Below, in pieces: positions 44,662 through 53,588 of a stretch of DNA of 64,000 bases; positions within the stretch are counted from its first letter, which is position 1; every line of letters begins with the position of its first letter. The translations under genes and the position numbers were made by a program. This stretch comes from an uncultured Vibrio sp. (GTDB taxonomy: Bacteria > Pseudomonadota > Gammaproteobacteria > Enterobacterales > Vibrionaceae). The notes under the pieces are model-generated. The model ran no database searches. It was not told the DNA's origin and was given only the letters and a program-made list of their open reading frames with translations. The stretch lies in assembly GCF_963675395.1 (NCBI RefSeq), contig NZ_OY776222.1, positions 682,001 through 746,000 of the forward strand. The letters run 5' to 3'.

Positions 44662-44793
44662 GTCATCCTGAACAGCGACGAAGGAGCGTGATTCAGGATC
44701 TTCTATCCGAGCACTGTGTTATCAAAGGCTTTCTATATATTTTCAGCCCGCTGATATTAGATTCCTAGTCTCGCTATTGCTCGCTGGAATGAC
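44662..44793. repeat. Dispersed intergenic repeat with terminal GTCAT/ATGAC
   Basis: The element begins GTCATCCTGAA and ends GGAATGAC. It contains an internal hairpin TCCTGAA with TTCAGGA around a 19-base loop, and a right part with GATTCC and GGAAT arms. From memory, near-identical units starting with GTCATCCTGAA occur between many Vibrio genes. It fills the gap between the quiC terminator and the convergent aroQ gene. No coding potential. Confidence 0.55.
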
Positions 44794-44827
44794 CTGGTAA
44801 GAACACTGCAGCGTTATTTCTCTTATG

Positions 44828-45271
44828 TTATTTTTCTAGCAAATAGTTAATCGCCAATTGGTAGCCCTTTGTGCCCATACCAATAATGGTGCCAGCAGCT
44901 ACCGGAGAAATATAGGAGTGATGACGGAACGATTCGCGCGCGTGTACGTTGGTAATGTGTACTTCAACGACAGGAACGCCAACACCAGCGATCGCGTCGT
45001 GAAGGGCAATAGAGGTATGCGTGTAAGCGCCTGGGTTGAAAACAACGCCAGCGAGCTCACCAGCTTTGTATTCAACCCCTGCTTTGTGAATGGCATTAAT
45101 TAACTCGCCTTCAATATTGCTTTGCAGGCAGTCGACGTCAAAGCCAAACTCAGAGGCGAGCTTTTGACAGCGGGCTTCTACATCCGCTAGCGTTTCATGG
45201 CCGTACTTTTCTGGTTCACGAGAGCCCAAAAGATTGAGGTTTGGGCCGTTTAATAACAGTAACTTAGGCAT
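44828..45271 (-). CDS. aroQ: Type II 3-dehydroquinate dehydratase
   Basis: 147 residues, family length. Motifs: LLLNGPNLNLLGSREPEKYG with the catalytic Tyr, the second-strand LQSNIEGELI, NPGAYTHTSIALHDAI and the catalytic His in VEVHITNVHARESFRHHS. It interconverts 3-dehydroquinate and 3-dehydroshikimate. It lies 15 bases after aroE in one minus-strand unit, divergent to ligJ. With QuiC beside it the likely role is catabolic, supplying dehydroshikimate from quinate-derived dehydroquinate; a biosynthetic role cannot be excluded. Confidence 0.93.
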   Translation of the reverse strand: MPKLLLLNGPNLNLLGSREPEKYGHETLADVEARCQKLASEFGFDVDCLQSNIEGELINAIHKAGVEYKAGELAGVVFNPGAYTHTSIALHDAIAGVGVPVVEVHITNVHARESFRHHSYISPVAAGTIIGMGTKGYQLAINYLLEK

Positions 45272-45286
45272 AATGAGAACCTTAAC

Positions 45287-46123
45287 TTAACACAGCTGAG
45301 TGAAATGCGATTGACGGAATTCTGCTAACTCGGCAGGGCTTGGTTTGGTATTAGTAAAGAGCGAAAATGCGTCAGTCGCTTGATGGAAAAACAGTTCAAA
45401 GCCGCTGATAATAGAGACGTTTTTCTCTTTTGCAGCTAGAAGGAATTGAGTGTCGACAGGCGTATAAACGGCATCGAAAACCCACTCTTGAGAGCCAATC
45501 CAGCTTTCTGAAATAGGCGTTCCCGGCATCGAGTAGTGACCGACCGGAGTGCAGTTTACCAGGCCATTGGCCAGTTTGACGTAAGACTCAAGTGATTCGC
45601 TATTTGCTGTTGTAACCTGTAAGTCTTCGCCAGTCAGTTGATTAGCAAGTGCCCGAGCTTTTTTCTCGTCCATATCAAATAAAATCAATTCCAACGCACC
45701 TAGATCAACCAATGACATCGCAACAGCTTTACCAACGCCTCCACAACCAATTAACACGACTCGGCCTGGTGTCTGCTCGCGCGATTTACGGTAAGCCTGA
45801 ATGAATCCTGAGTAGTCAGTGTTATAAGCGATAATTTCATCGCCTTTTTTAACTAAGGTGTTGGCTGCCTGAACGCGTTGCGCCGATTTGTCGAGTTTAT
45901 TCGCAATTTCAATGGCGATTTCTTTAAATGGATAAGTGACATTCGCGGACTGAATTTCAGAAGCGAACAACGCCGTCGCTTGAGATTTGAACTCTTCAAT
46001 ATCCCCGCTATCAATACTATTTAATTGATAGCTAAAGTTAATATTTAAATGCTTGGCAAGCTCGTTGTGAAAATAAGGGGATTTTGACCGAGTTATATTT
46101 TTACCAAATAAACGGCATTGCAT
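45287..46123 (-). CDS. aroE: Shikimate dehydrogenase family protein
   Basis: 278 residues from the ATG at 46123, set by GGAG upstream; the frame to 46171 adds 16 residues without homology. Family motifs: RLFGKNITRSKSPYFHNELA (S-x-S substrate loop), NVTYPFKE with the catalytic Lys, NTDYSGF with Asp, and IGCGGVGKAVAMSL as nucleotide site (family norm G-A-G-G-A). It oxidises shikimate, or quinate if YdiB/QuiB-like, to the 3-dehydro compound. Linked with aroQ and next to quiC, it fits quinate/shikimate catabolism. Cofactor and substrate choice cannot be read with certainty. Confidence 0.88.
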   Translation of the reverse strand: MQCRLFGKNITRSKSPYFHNELAKHLNINFSYQLNSIDSGDIEEFKSQATALFASEIQSANVTYPFKEIAIEIANKLDKSAQRVQAANTLVKKGDEIIAYNTDYSGFIQAYRKSREQTPGRVVLIGCGGVGKAVAMSLVDLGALELILFDMDEKKARALANQLTGEDLQVTTANSESLESYVKLANGLVNCTPVGHYSMPGTPISESWIGSQEWVFDAVYTPVDTQFLLAAKEKNVSIISGFELFFHQATDAFSLFTNTKPSPAELAEFRQSHFTQLC

Positions 46124-46472
46124 AGTAAGTACTCCATCTATTAATGACATGATAAGGCTATCACACGTCATTTTTCCAATGATAATTATATTTTTCTAAC
46201 ACCTATTCATTTTTGTTGAATGCTTGTATTTATTGGTTTTTAAGTCGATTTGTTGACAATAAAAGTAAGGCGTCTATCTCAAAAACTTATACCGTAAAAA
46301 TAAATTGAAATAGTCGAGTTGTTATCTCCGTCGTTATAGTAGTTCTACCCAAATGAATTCCAGATGCAGGATTCAAGTCGAGGCTGAATCTATCAGCCAA
46401 GATATTCTCTTAGAACCAAGCATCTCGAGGTTATTTGAGTATAAAAACAAAACAACAGAAGGAATTGATGAG
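46124..46472. promoter_or_regulatory. Divergent control region aroE / ligJ operon
   Basis: 349 bases with no credible gene; a frame from 46353 into ligJ only lengthens that gene. A TTGACA hexamer at 46253-46258 points rightwards, but no good -10 at 16-18 bases is visible. The region is AT-rich. It should contain the binding site of the lig regulator; I could not single it out. Confidence 0.35.
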
Positions 46473-47483
46473 ATGATAATCGATTGCCACGGCCACTATA
46501 CTACTACACCACCGCAAGTCGGTGATTACCGAGAAAGCCAAAAAGCAGCAGTAGCAAAAGATCCAAAATACGTTGGAGACAAAGGTACAATCAATATTTC
46601 CGACGATGAGATTCGCGAAAGTATTGAAAATAACCAGCTTCGTCTGCAAAAAGAGCGCGGAACCGATTTGACTATCTTCTCTCCTCGCGCAAGTTGGATG
46701 GGACACCACATTGGAAACGAGCATACTAGTCGATTCTGGACTGAGCATCAGAATGATTTGATTCGTCGTGTGTGTGACCTATTTCCTAACAACTTCGCAC
46801 CTGTTGCTCAACTTCCTCAGTCTCCGGGTGTGACACCTTCCAAATCGGTACCTGAATTGGTGCGCTGTGTAGAAGAGATGGACTTCATCGGCTGTAACCT
46901 AAACCCGGATACCACGGGCGGATTCTGGAAAGATGCGTCTTTGGGTGACCGAGCGTTCTATCCGCTTTACGAAAAAATGGTCGAACTGGACGTGCCGGCG
47001 ATGATTCACGTATCTGCGGCGTGTAACTCTTGCTTCCACACTACGTCTTCGCATTACCTAGGTGCGGATACCACCGCATTCCAACAGCTTCTGATGTCGG
47101 ATGTATTTAAAGACTTCCCTGAGCTGAAAATCATTATTCCTCATGGTGGTGGCGCAGTGCCTTACCACTGGGGACGTTTCCGCGGTATTGCACAAGACAT
47201 GGGTCTTCCACCATTAGAAGAGTCCGTTCTGAAGAATATCTACTTCGATACTTGTGTATACCACCAAAAAGGCATTGACCTGCTACTAGACATTCTTCCT
47301 GCGGAAAACATCCTGTTTGCGTCTGAGATGATTGGTGCAGTACGTGGTGTCGACCCAGAAACTGGTCACTACTTCGATGATACCAAGCGTTACATCGACG
47401 CAAGCGATAAGGTCAACGACGAAGAGAAAGCACTCATTTTTGAAGGCAACGCTCGTCGTGTATTCAGCCGTCTGAAGGCATAA
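46473..47483 (+). CDS. ligJ: 4-oxalomesaconate hydratase
   Basis: 336 residues from the ATG at 46473 ([11 protein letters not shown]), where LigJ homology begins; the frame to 46353 adds 40 residues of non-matching sequence. Amidohydrolase-fold metal site: H-x-H in DCHGHY, His in PAMIHVS, His in [18 protein letters not shown], acidic end in [27 protein letters not shown] and [13 protein letters not shown] are LigJ-specific from memory. It adds water to 4-oxalomesaconate giving 4-carboxy-4-hydroxy-2-oxoadipate. First gene of the six-gene lig operon. Confidence 0.92.
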   Translation: MIIDCHGHYTTTPPQVGDYRESQKAAVAKDPKYVGDKGTINISDDEIRESIENNQLRLQKERGTDLTIFSPRASWMGHHIGNEHTSRFWTEHQNDLIRRVCDLFPNNFAPVAQLPQSPGVTPSKSVPELVRCVEEMDFIGCNLNPDTTGGFWKDASLGDRAFYPLYEKMVELDVPAMIHVSAACNSCFHTTSSHYLGADTTAFQQLLMSDVFKDFPELKIIIPHGGGAVPYHWGRFRGIAQDMGLPPLEESVLKNIYFDTCVYHQKGIDLLLDILPAENILFASEMIGAVRGVDPETGHYFDDTKRYIDASDKVNDEEKALIFEGNARRVFSRLKA

Positions 47484-47494
47484 GGATTAATATT

Positions 47495-48172
47495 ATGCAA
47501 AACAATGTTGTAGTTCAGAATATTCAACGTGCAGACAAAGACGTGATTGAAGGTCTGCGCAAATGTGGCGTTGCTACTATCCATGAAGCTCAAGGTCGTC
47601 GCGGCCTGCTGGCACACTACATGCGTCCTATTTTCCAATGTGATGCAGTAGCCGGATCGGCACTGACCATTTCTGGTGCAGCCGGTGATAACTGGATGAT
47701 GCACGTGGCGATTGAACAAGCTCAGGACGGTGACTTTTTAGTCTTCGCTCCAACTTCGCCATCCAACCACGGTTTCTTTGGCGACTTACTGGCTACTTCA
47801 GCTCAAGCGCGCGGTGTTGTTGGTCTGATCATCGAAGGCGGCGTACGCGATACGCGAGATTTGCGTGAAATGAACTTCCCGGTTTGGTCCAAAGCCATCT
47901 TCAGCGAAGGCACTATTAAAGAAACATTGGGTTCTGTGAACGTGCCAATGACCTGTGCAGAAGAAATCGTCTACCCGGGTGATGTGATGGTCGCTGATGA
48001 AGATGGTGTTGTGGTTGTTCGTCGCGACGAAGCAAAACAAGTACTTGTTGCTGCACTCGACCGTATCGAGAGAGAAGAGGCGAAACGTGTTCGCTTAGCA
48101 AACGGCGAACTTGGCCTGGACATCTATAATATGCGTGAGCGTTTAGCAGAAAAAGGGCTCAAATATGTCTAA
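47495..48172 (+). CDS. ligK: 4-carboxy-4-hydroxy-2-oxoadipate aldolase
   Basis: 225 residues in the RraA-like fold of class II pyruvate aldolases. Visible: [33 protein letters not shown] and [10 protein letters not shown], with the Arg and Asp that bind pyruvate and the divalent metal. The enzyme splits 4-carboxy-4-hydroxy-2-oxoadipate into pyruvate and oxaloacetate, the last step of the pathway, and often also decarboxylates oxaloacetate. AAGGATTAAT precedes the ATG. The stop overlaps the next start by 8 bases, so translation is coupled. Confidence 0.92.
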   Translation: MQNNVVVQNIQRADKDVIEGLRKCGVATIHEAQGRRGLLAHYMRPIFQCDAVAGSALTISGAAGDNWMMHVAIEQAQDGDFLVFAPTSPSNHGFFGDLLATSAQARGVVGLIIEGGVRDTRDLREMNFPVWSKAIFSEGTIKETLGSVNVPMTCAEEIVYPGDVMVADEDGVVVVRRDEAKQVLVAALDRIEREEAKRVRLANGELGLDIYNMRERLAEKGLKYV

Positions 48173-49223
48173 CCAAGCCCCTTGTATGTGGATGAGAGCG
48201 GGTACTTCAAAAGGCGCATACTTTGTTAAAAGTGACCTGCCTTCAGACCAGTCTTGTCTGGAAATCTTTCTTCTCGCGGCAATGGGCTCACCTGACGAGC
48301 GTCAAATTGATGGGATTGGCGGTGCCGATCCCCTGACGTCTAAAGTTGCGATCGTCGCACCGTCTGAACGAGATGGTGTGGATGTAGATTATCTGTTCTT
48401 ACAAGTGTTTGTGGATCAGCCATTGATCAGCACTAAGCAAAATTGCGGCAATATCTTAGCGGGTGTGGCGCCATTTGCGATAGAGCGAGGCATCGTCGAA
48501 GCCCAAGAAAAGCAAACGACGGTAAGAATCTACATGGAGAACACTGATCAAATCGTGACGGTGACCGTTAATACGCCGAACCGACAAGTGACCTACGAAG
48601 GTGACTGTGAAATTGATGGTGTTCCAGGTAGCGCAGCGCCGATTGCGGTTACGTTCGAAGATACCGCTGGTTCAACTTGTGGCGCACTGCTGCCGAGTGG
48701 CAATGCCGTCGATGTGATTGACGGTGTTGAAGTGACGTTAATTGATAACGGTATGCCTGTTGTCGTCATCAATGCCGAAGACCTCGGTATTTCGGGTGAT
48801 GAAAGTCGTGACCAACTCGACAATAACTCGGAACTAAAACAAAAGCTGGAATCAATACGGCTACAAGCTGGGCCGCTAATGAATCTCGGTGATGTTTCCC
48901 AATTATCGGTACCTAAAATGACATTGGTTAGCAAAGCCCAATACGGTGGCGCTATCTCTACTCGTACCTTTATCCCTCATCGCTGCCATGCCTCTATAGG
49001 TGTACTGGGAGCCGTGAGTGTCGCGAGTGCGTGCATTTTAACGGGTTCGCCGGCACAAAAATTGGCATCAATCGAGCAAAGTGAAACTTTAGCGGTAGAC
49101 GTTGAACACCCGATAGGCAAAATGAGCGTAGTGTTGGATGTAAAAGAGAACCAAGTCCAAGCTGCAGCAATTTTGCGTACCGCCCGTAAGTTGTTTGACG
49201 GAATCGTGTATACAAATAGATAG
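48165..49223 (+). CDS. galD: 4-oxalomesaconate tautomerase (PrpF family)
   Basis: 352 residues, close in memory to Pseudomonas GalD / Sphingobium Lig[73 protein letters not shown] and [19 protein letters not shown]. It converts keto to enol 4-oxalomesaconate, the form hydrated by LigJ. It overlaps ligK by 8 bases. Compared with the paralogue at 17486-18556 it keeps the [10 protein letters not shown] segment where the other has GGGTTLTSKV, supporting different substrates. Confidence 0.92.
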   Translation: MSNQAPCMWMRAGTSKGAYFVKSDLPSDQSCLEIFLLAAMGSPDERQIDGIGGADPLTSKVAIVAPSERDGVDVDYLFLQVFVDQPLISTKQNCGNILAGVAPFAIERGIVEAQEKQTTVRIYMENTDQIVTVTVNTPNRQVTYEGDCEIDGVPGSAAPIAVTFEDTAGSTCGALLPSGNAVDVIDGVEVTLIDNGMPVVVINAEDLGISGDESRDQLDNNSELKQKLESIRLQAGPLMNLGDVSQLSVPKMTLVSKAQYGGAISTRTFIPHRCHASIGVLGAVSVASACILTGSPAQKLASIEQSETLAVDVEHPIGKMSVVLDVKENQVQAAAILRTARKLFDGIVYTNR

Positions 49224-49239
49224 AATATAAGGACTGACC

Positions 49240-50118
49240 ATGGACAAGGATTATCTACCTTTTCACCCTAATCCAAGTAAACCCGAGTTTAAGGTGCCGG
49301 AAGGTGCTGTGGATAGCCATTGCCACGTATTTGGCCCAGCAAGTAAATTTCCTTACTCGCCAAAACGTAAGTACACGCCGTGTGATGCCTCTAAAGAGCA
49401 GTTATTCGCACTAAGAGATTACCTCGGCTTCAGCCGCAACGTTATTGTTCAGGCGTCTTGCCATGGTACAGACAACGCTGCTTTGGTTGATGCGCTTAAC
49501 ACCGCTGGCAATTTAGCTCGCGGCATTGCCTTTGTCGATGAAACCGTCACTGACGAAGAGCTGCAACTGATGGACAAAGCCGGCGTTCGTGGTGTGCGTT
49601 TTAACTTCGTGAAACGTCTGGTTGATACCGCGCCAAAAGAAACGCTAAAGCAGATTGCCGATAAAATTCGCCCGCTGGGCTGGCATGTTGTTGTCTACTT
49701 TGAAGCGCAGGATATCGATGAAGTTGCGCCATTCCTGAATGAACTTGATATGACCGTTGTCATCGACCATATGGGGCGTCCTGATGTCTCTAAAGGCGTT
49801 TACAGCGAAGAGTTCGAGAAGTTCATTAACATGATGGAGAGCAACCCGAATATCTGGACTAAAGTGAGCTGTCCTGAGCGTTTGACGCTTACACCACCAG
49901 ACTACTCAGACGTGGTTCCTTTCGCGCGCGAGTTGGTTGAGCGCTTCCCTGAACGGGTATTGTGGGGCACTGACTGGCCGCACCCAAACATGAAATCACA
50001 TACGCCAGATGACGGTCATCTTGTCGATGTGATTCCTAAAATTGCACCATCGGAAGAACTGCAACAAGCACTGCTTGTGACCAACCCGATGAAGCTTTAC
50101 TGGCCGGAGGAAGTTTAA
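49240..50118 (+). CDS. ligI: 2-pyrone-4,6-dicarboxylate lactonase
   Basis: 292 residues, the length of Sphingobium LigI. Amidohydrolase superfamily member: DSHCHVFGPASKFPYS with the H-x-H pair, VIDHMGRPD, and the catalytic Asp in WGTDWPHPN. LigI hydrolyses the lactone ring of 2-pyrone-4,6-dicarboxylate to 4-oxalomesaconate without needing a metal. Start supported by AAGGACTGACC upstream. Spacing to ligA is one base. Confidence 0.93.
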   Translation: MDKDYLPFHPNPSKPEFKVPEGAVDSHCHVFGPASKFPYSPKRKYTPCDASKEQLFALRDYLGFSRNVIVQASCHGTDNAALVDALNTAGNLARGIAFVDETVTDEELQLMDKAGVRGVRFNFVKRLVDTAPKETLKQIADKIRPLGWHVVVYFEAQDIDEVAPFLNELDMTVVIDHMGRPDVSKGVYSEEFEKFINMMESNPNIWTKVSCPERLTLTPPDYSDVVPFARELVERFPERVLWGTDWPHPNMKSHTPDDGHLVDVIPKIAPSEELQQALLVTNPMKLYWPEEV

Positions 50119-50119
50119 A

Positions 50120-50473
50120 ATGTCTTATCTTGATAATAAGTCCTCACTTGAAGGCACCGTGCTGTTTGATGGTGAAATGGCTCGTAAAGGTTACGGTTTG
50201 AACAAGATGTGCTTTTCTCTCAATACCGCTTCGGCACGTGAGGAGTTTCAACGTGATGAAATGGCTTATTGCGATAAGTTTGGCCTGACAGAAGAGCAGA
50301 AAGTCGCGATTCAAAATCGTGATGTGCTTGGCTTACTTAAGCTTGGCGGAAGTATTTACTATTTGGCCAAATTTGCCGGCATGCTTGGCTTGAACATGCA
50401 AGATATTGGAGCGATTCAAACGGGTAAAACGGTTGAAGAATTTAAGCAAATGTTAGTCGACGCGGGGAAATAA
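50120..50473 (+). CDS. ligA: Protocatechuate 4,5-dioxygenase, alpha subunit
   Basis: 117 residues, all helical, starting after a short N-terminus with GTVLFDGEMARKGYGLNKMC, then FSLNTASAREEF and LLKLGGSIYYLAKF, typical of LigA small subunits (about 120-140 residues). It caps the active site of LigB and contributes to substrate binding; it has no metal of its own. It is separated by one base from ligI and two from ligB, so the three are tightly coupled. Confidence 0.9.
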   Translation: MSYLDNKSSLEGTVLFDGEMARKGYGLNKMCFSLNTASAREEFQRDEMAYCDKFGLTEEQKVAIQNRDVLGLLKLGGSIYYLAKFAGMLGLNMQDIGAIQTGKTVEEFKQMLVDAGK

Positions 50474-50475
50474 TC

Positions 50476-51315
50476 ATGGCAAAAATTATAGGCGGTATCG
50501 GAACTTCACATATCCCTGCTATCGGCAAAGCGATAGAAAACAATCAACAACAGGAACCGTACTGGAAGCCGTTGTTTGATGCGTATCCTCCGATTCTTAA
50601 ATGGTTAGGGGAAGAAAAACCAGACGTTGCGATTCTGTTTTACAACGACCATGGTCTGGAATTCTTTATCGATAAGAAGCCAACGTTCGCGATTGGCGTT
50701 GCAGACCGTTATGAAAACGCCGACGAAGGTTGGGGCATTCAAACCATTCCAGATGTAAAAGGATCTCCAGACTTAGCGTGGCATATTTCTAACCACTTGG
50801 TTGAAAATGAATTCGACATCACGATTTGTCAGGAAATGAAAGTCGACCACGGTCTGACGGTTCCTATGCAGCTTTTATGGCCAAATTACTCGTACGATAA
50901 TGTTCAGGTTATTCCTGTTTGTATCAACTGTGAGCAGCATCCAATGCCTTCTCCAAAGCGTTGTTACGATCTGGGTAAACAGATTGCCGCAGCGGTTGAG
51001 AGCTTTGACCAAGACTTGAAAGTGGTTGTACTTGGCACTGGCGGTCTTTCACACCAGTTGGACGGCGAGCGTGCAGGGTTTATTAACAAAGAATTTGACC
51101 TGTACTGCATGGATAAGTTGGTTTACGAGCCTGAATGTCTGACTAAACTTTCTGTCCTTGACCTTATCAAAGAGGGTGGTGCTCAAGGCCCTGAACTGAA
51201 CATGTGGCTTGGCATGCGCGGAACACTGCAAGGTGAGCTGAATGTGTTGCAGAGCAGCTACCACGCACCGATCTCAAACACTGGCTCTGGCACGATGTTG
51301 ATCGAGTCAAAGTAG
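50476..51315 (+). CDS. ligB: Protocatechuate 4,5-dioxygenase, beta (catalytic) subunit
   Basis: 279 residues. The class III extradiol ligands are seen: His12 (GTSHIPAIG), His59 (YNDHG) and Glu240 (QGPELN), plus the acid-base His193 (GLSHQLDG). These match His12, His61, Glu242 and His195 of the Sphingobium enzyme with a constant two-residue offset after the first. It cleaves protocatechuate between C4 and C5 with O2 to 4-carboxy-2-hydroxymuconate-6-semialdehyde, handed to LigC. Last gene of the lig operon; a terminator follows after 32 bases. Confidence 0.94.
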   Translation: MAKIIGGIGTSHIPAIGKAIENNQQQEPYWKPLFDAYPPILKWLGEEKPDVAILFYNDHGLEFFIDKKPTFAIGVADRYENADEGWGIQTIPDVKGSPDLAWHISNHLVENEFDITICQEMKVDHGLTVPMQLLWPNYSYDNVQVIPVCINCEQHPMPSPKRCYDLGKQIAAAVESFDQDLKVVVLGTGGLSHQLDGERAGFINKEFDLYCMDKLVYEPECLTKLSVLDLIKEGGAQGPELNMWLGMRGTLQGELNVLQSSYHAPISNTGSGTMLIESK

Positions 51316-51347
51316 TCGTCATACGATTTGTTCATTCTCTCCTTGTT

Positions 51348-51374
51348 AAGCGGTCCAGATGGGCCGCTTTTTTT
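51348..51374 (+). terminator. Intrinsic terminator of the lig operon
   Basis: AAGCGGTCC pairs with GGGCCGCTT (one G-U pair) around AGAT, followed by a run of T to 51374. Confidence 0.9.
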
Positions 51375-51415
51375 ATAGTCATTCATTCAGCTAGTTTATT
51401 GGTTGTCACTTGATC

Positions 51416-51434
51416 GTGATGGTTCGTCCATCAC
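51416..51434. promoter_or_regulatory. Inverted repeat before the RND efflux operon
   Basis: GTGATGG-TTCGT-CCATCAC is a perfect 7-bp inverted repeat 116 bases before the first gene of the efflux operon, with no T-run. A regulator site is the likely meaning; which protein binds is unknown. Confidence 0.35.
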
Positions 51435-51549
51435 ATCAAAGTTCTTACAAGCGACAAATTTTAGTAAAAGTACTTCAGCAATCTGGGACACGTTTTAACT
51501 CTTCAGAAATGGAATAATTTCTTCGTATGGATATAACGGAGCAATTATT

Positions 51550-52446
51550 TTGTTTGCAAGTTCGGAAATTACCGTCAGGACCATTCTGAAAGATAACAAG
51601 GCGAAGGTGGCCATTACTTGGCTTCTGGTTGCACTTGAAAATGTGTGTATGGTGCTGCTTCCTCTATTTATCGGTTTTGCCATTGATGGTCTTCTGACAG
51701 GAGTGTTAACGGCTCTCTATTGGCTGGCCATTTTGCTTGCGCTACTGACCTTAGTCTCTGTTGTACGTCGTTTTTATGATACTCGTGTATATGGAAATAT
51801 CCGTGTTGAGGTAGGAGAAGCCGTTGATAATCAGTTGCGTCATCAGCATCCATCACCGAAAAATATATCGGTACGAAATGCCAGAATAGACATGTCACGA
51901 GAGCTGGTCGATTTCCTTGAAAATGACGCTCCACCTTTGATGACCGCAGCAACTCAACTGGTTGCTTCTGTGGTTATCCTCGGTGCCTTTCATCTAACAC
52001 TTGCTATCAGCGCCGTGATTGCCGGCATCATTATGATGCTCATCTATTCTTGGTTTCACGGTTATTTTGTTCGTATGAATGGTCTTTTAAATAGTCGACT
52101 GGAACAGCAGGTGACTATTTTATCTCTTGTCCCTTTCCGTGGCATTCGCCGCCACCTCGAACGCATCAAACGTCGTGAAATATTGATCTCTGATGCAGAA
52201 GCTATCTTGTATGGATTGATTTTTCTAATTTTATTCGGATTCGTTGTCGCAAACCTCTGGCTATCTACACTGGTTCCTGATCCAACCGCAGGACAGATTT
52301 TCTCTGTCGTGACTTACTCACTGGAATTTGTAGAAGCGGCAGTGCTTTTACCGATCACCTTGCAGACGCTATCACGCCTGACAGAAATAAGTCAGCGTTT
52401 GAACAGGCAAACCGAGCCAGAAAAGCAACGTGCGGAGAGTAAGTAA
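51550..52446 (+). CDS. ABC-type six-TM domain protein without ATPase
   Basis: 298 residues from a TTG at 51550, supported by CGGAG 8 bases upstream. About six TM helices (WLLVALENVCMVLLPLFIGF; ALYWLAILLALLTLVSVV; ATQLVASVVILGAFHLTLA; LYGLIFLILFGFVVANLWL) have the layout of an ABC exporter membrane domain, with the long cytoplasmic loop sequence RRFYDTRVYGNIRVEV typical of these. The chain ends where the nucleotide-binding domain would begin, and no ATPase gene is adjacent. It overlaps the next gene by one base in an RND operon. Its role with an RND pump is unknown. Confidence 0.75.
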   Translation: MFASSEITVRTILKDNKAKVAITWLLVALENVCMVLLPLFIGFAIDGLLTGVLTALYWLAILLALLTLVSVVRRFYDTRVYGNIRVEVGEAVDNQLRHQHPSPKNISVRNARIDMSRELVDFLENDAPPLMTAATQLVASVVILGAFHLTLAISAVIAGIIMMLIYSWFHGYFVRMNGLLNSRLEQQVTILSLVPFRGIRRHLERIKRREILISDAEAILYGLIFLILFGFVVANLWLSTLVPDPTAGQIFSVVTYSLEFVEAAVLLPITLQTLSRLTEISQRLNRQTEPEKQRAESK

Positions 52447-53588
52447 TGAGAATAAATAAACTTCTGCCCATTGCTTTAGGTCTGGGATTCATCGTGTGTG
52501 CTGGCGGGTTGGTAGTCATGTCGGAGCCTGAGCCTGTCAAAGCAACCGTTCAGACTGAAACCAAGCAACCTGTCAGTATCGTCTTGGTCGCGCCGCACGA
52601 GTATAGGCCAGTCACTACGCTATTAGGTACCAGTTACGCACGCTGGCCAGTCGACATAAAATCCCCCAACAGCGCCAAACTAAACTGGTTAAACCAAAAT
52701 GCTAAGGTGGGTTCGCTGGTCAAACAGGGAGAAGTCTTGGCACAGATGGATACTACACACCTGACATCACAACTGGCTCAGGCGCACAGCCTGATGAAAC
52801 AGGCAGAGCTTAACTTTCAGCGCGAGCTGCATGAACAAACGGTGGCGCTGAAAATGTTATCGAAAACAAATAGTTCAGCCTATGCGAGAAGAGAGCCGCA
52901 AATCGCTTATGCAAAAGCGGATTTACTGCAAGCTGAAAAAGCTTGGCTTAGTGCAAAGCAGTACCTAAAAGAAGCCACAATTGTTGCCCCTTTTGATGCC
53001 GTGGTTCTGAGTCGTTCTGTGAGTCCGGGACAGCGGCTTGAGGAAGGAGAAAGACTGTTTCAGCTAGCTGCCAGTGCGAGTCTGGATGTTCGTGTACCCG
53101 TCCCGGATCAACAGTGGGGGGTAATATCAGCATCACTGGAACAACCTCAGATCCAAGTTATTGATAAACAGGGTCAAAAACGTTCGGCAAGCGTGCGCTA
53201 TGTTGAGCCACAAGTTGATAGCGTCAGCCGTCAGAGGCAAGTTGTACTGGTAGTTAAAGATCCTTACCAGACATCGCCAAGATTGTTGCCAAATCAGCAG
53301 CTAACGGTTGAGGTCACACTGCCCTTGCGTGACTCGGTTATGCAAGTCCCTCTGAGCGCTCTGACCAGAGACAATCAGATATGGACGGTTGATGATGACA
53401 ACAAGTTACAACTAGAGAGCACCAGTGTGTTAGCTGAGACGAACTCTTTCGCCAATGTCGTTTTCAATAGCGAACCAGATCGCCAAAGGCGCGTTGTGAT
53501 TTACCCGCTGCTTTCGATGATTCCAGGCTTGCAGGTAGCTCCTGAACTCGTTACCCAAGATGAAGAAAATAGGGAGAAACCATTATGA
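52446..53588 (+). CDS. RND efflux periplasmic adaptor (HlyD/MFP family)
   Basis: 380 residues. One N-terminal hydrophobic segment (LLPIALGLGFIVCAGGLVVM) anchors it in the inner membrane. A lipoyl half-motif (GSLVKQGEVLAQMD), an alpha-hairpin with coiled-coil character (residues ~105-165), the second lipoyl half (ATIVAPFDAVVLSRSVSPGQ) and a beta-barrel follow. It bridges the RND pump and an outer-membrane channel; no channel gene lies here, so a shared TolC is expected. Its stop overlaps the pump start by 4 bases. Confidence 0.88.
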   Translation: MRINKLLPIALGLGFIVCAGGLVVMSEPEPVKATVQTETKQPVSIVLVAPHEYRPVTTLLGTSYARWPVDIKSPNSAKLNWLNQNAKVGSLVKQGEVLAQMDTTHLTSQLAQAHSLMKQAELNFQRELHEQTVALKMLSKTNSSAYARREPQIAYAKADLLQAEKAWLSAKQYLKEATIVAPFDAVVLSRSVSPGQRLEEGERLFQLAASASLDVRVPVPDQQWGVISASLEQPQIQVIDKQGQKRSASVRYVEPQVDSVSRQRQVVLVVKDPYQTSPRLLPNQQLTVEVTLPLRDSVMQVPLSALTRDNQIWTVDDDNKLQLESTSVLAETNSFANVVFNSEPDRQRRVVIYPLLSMIPGLQVAPELVTQDEENREKPL

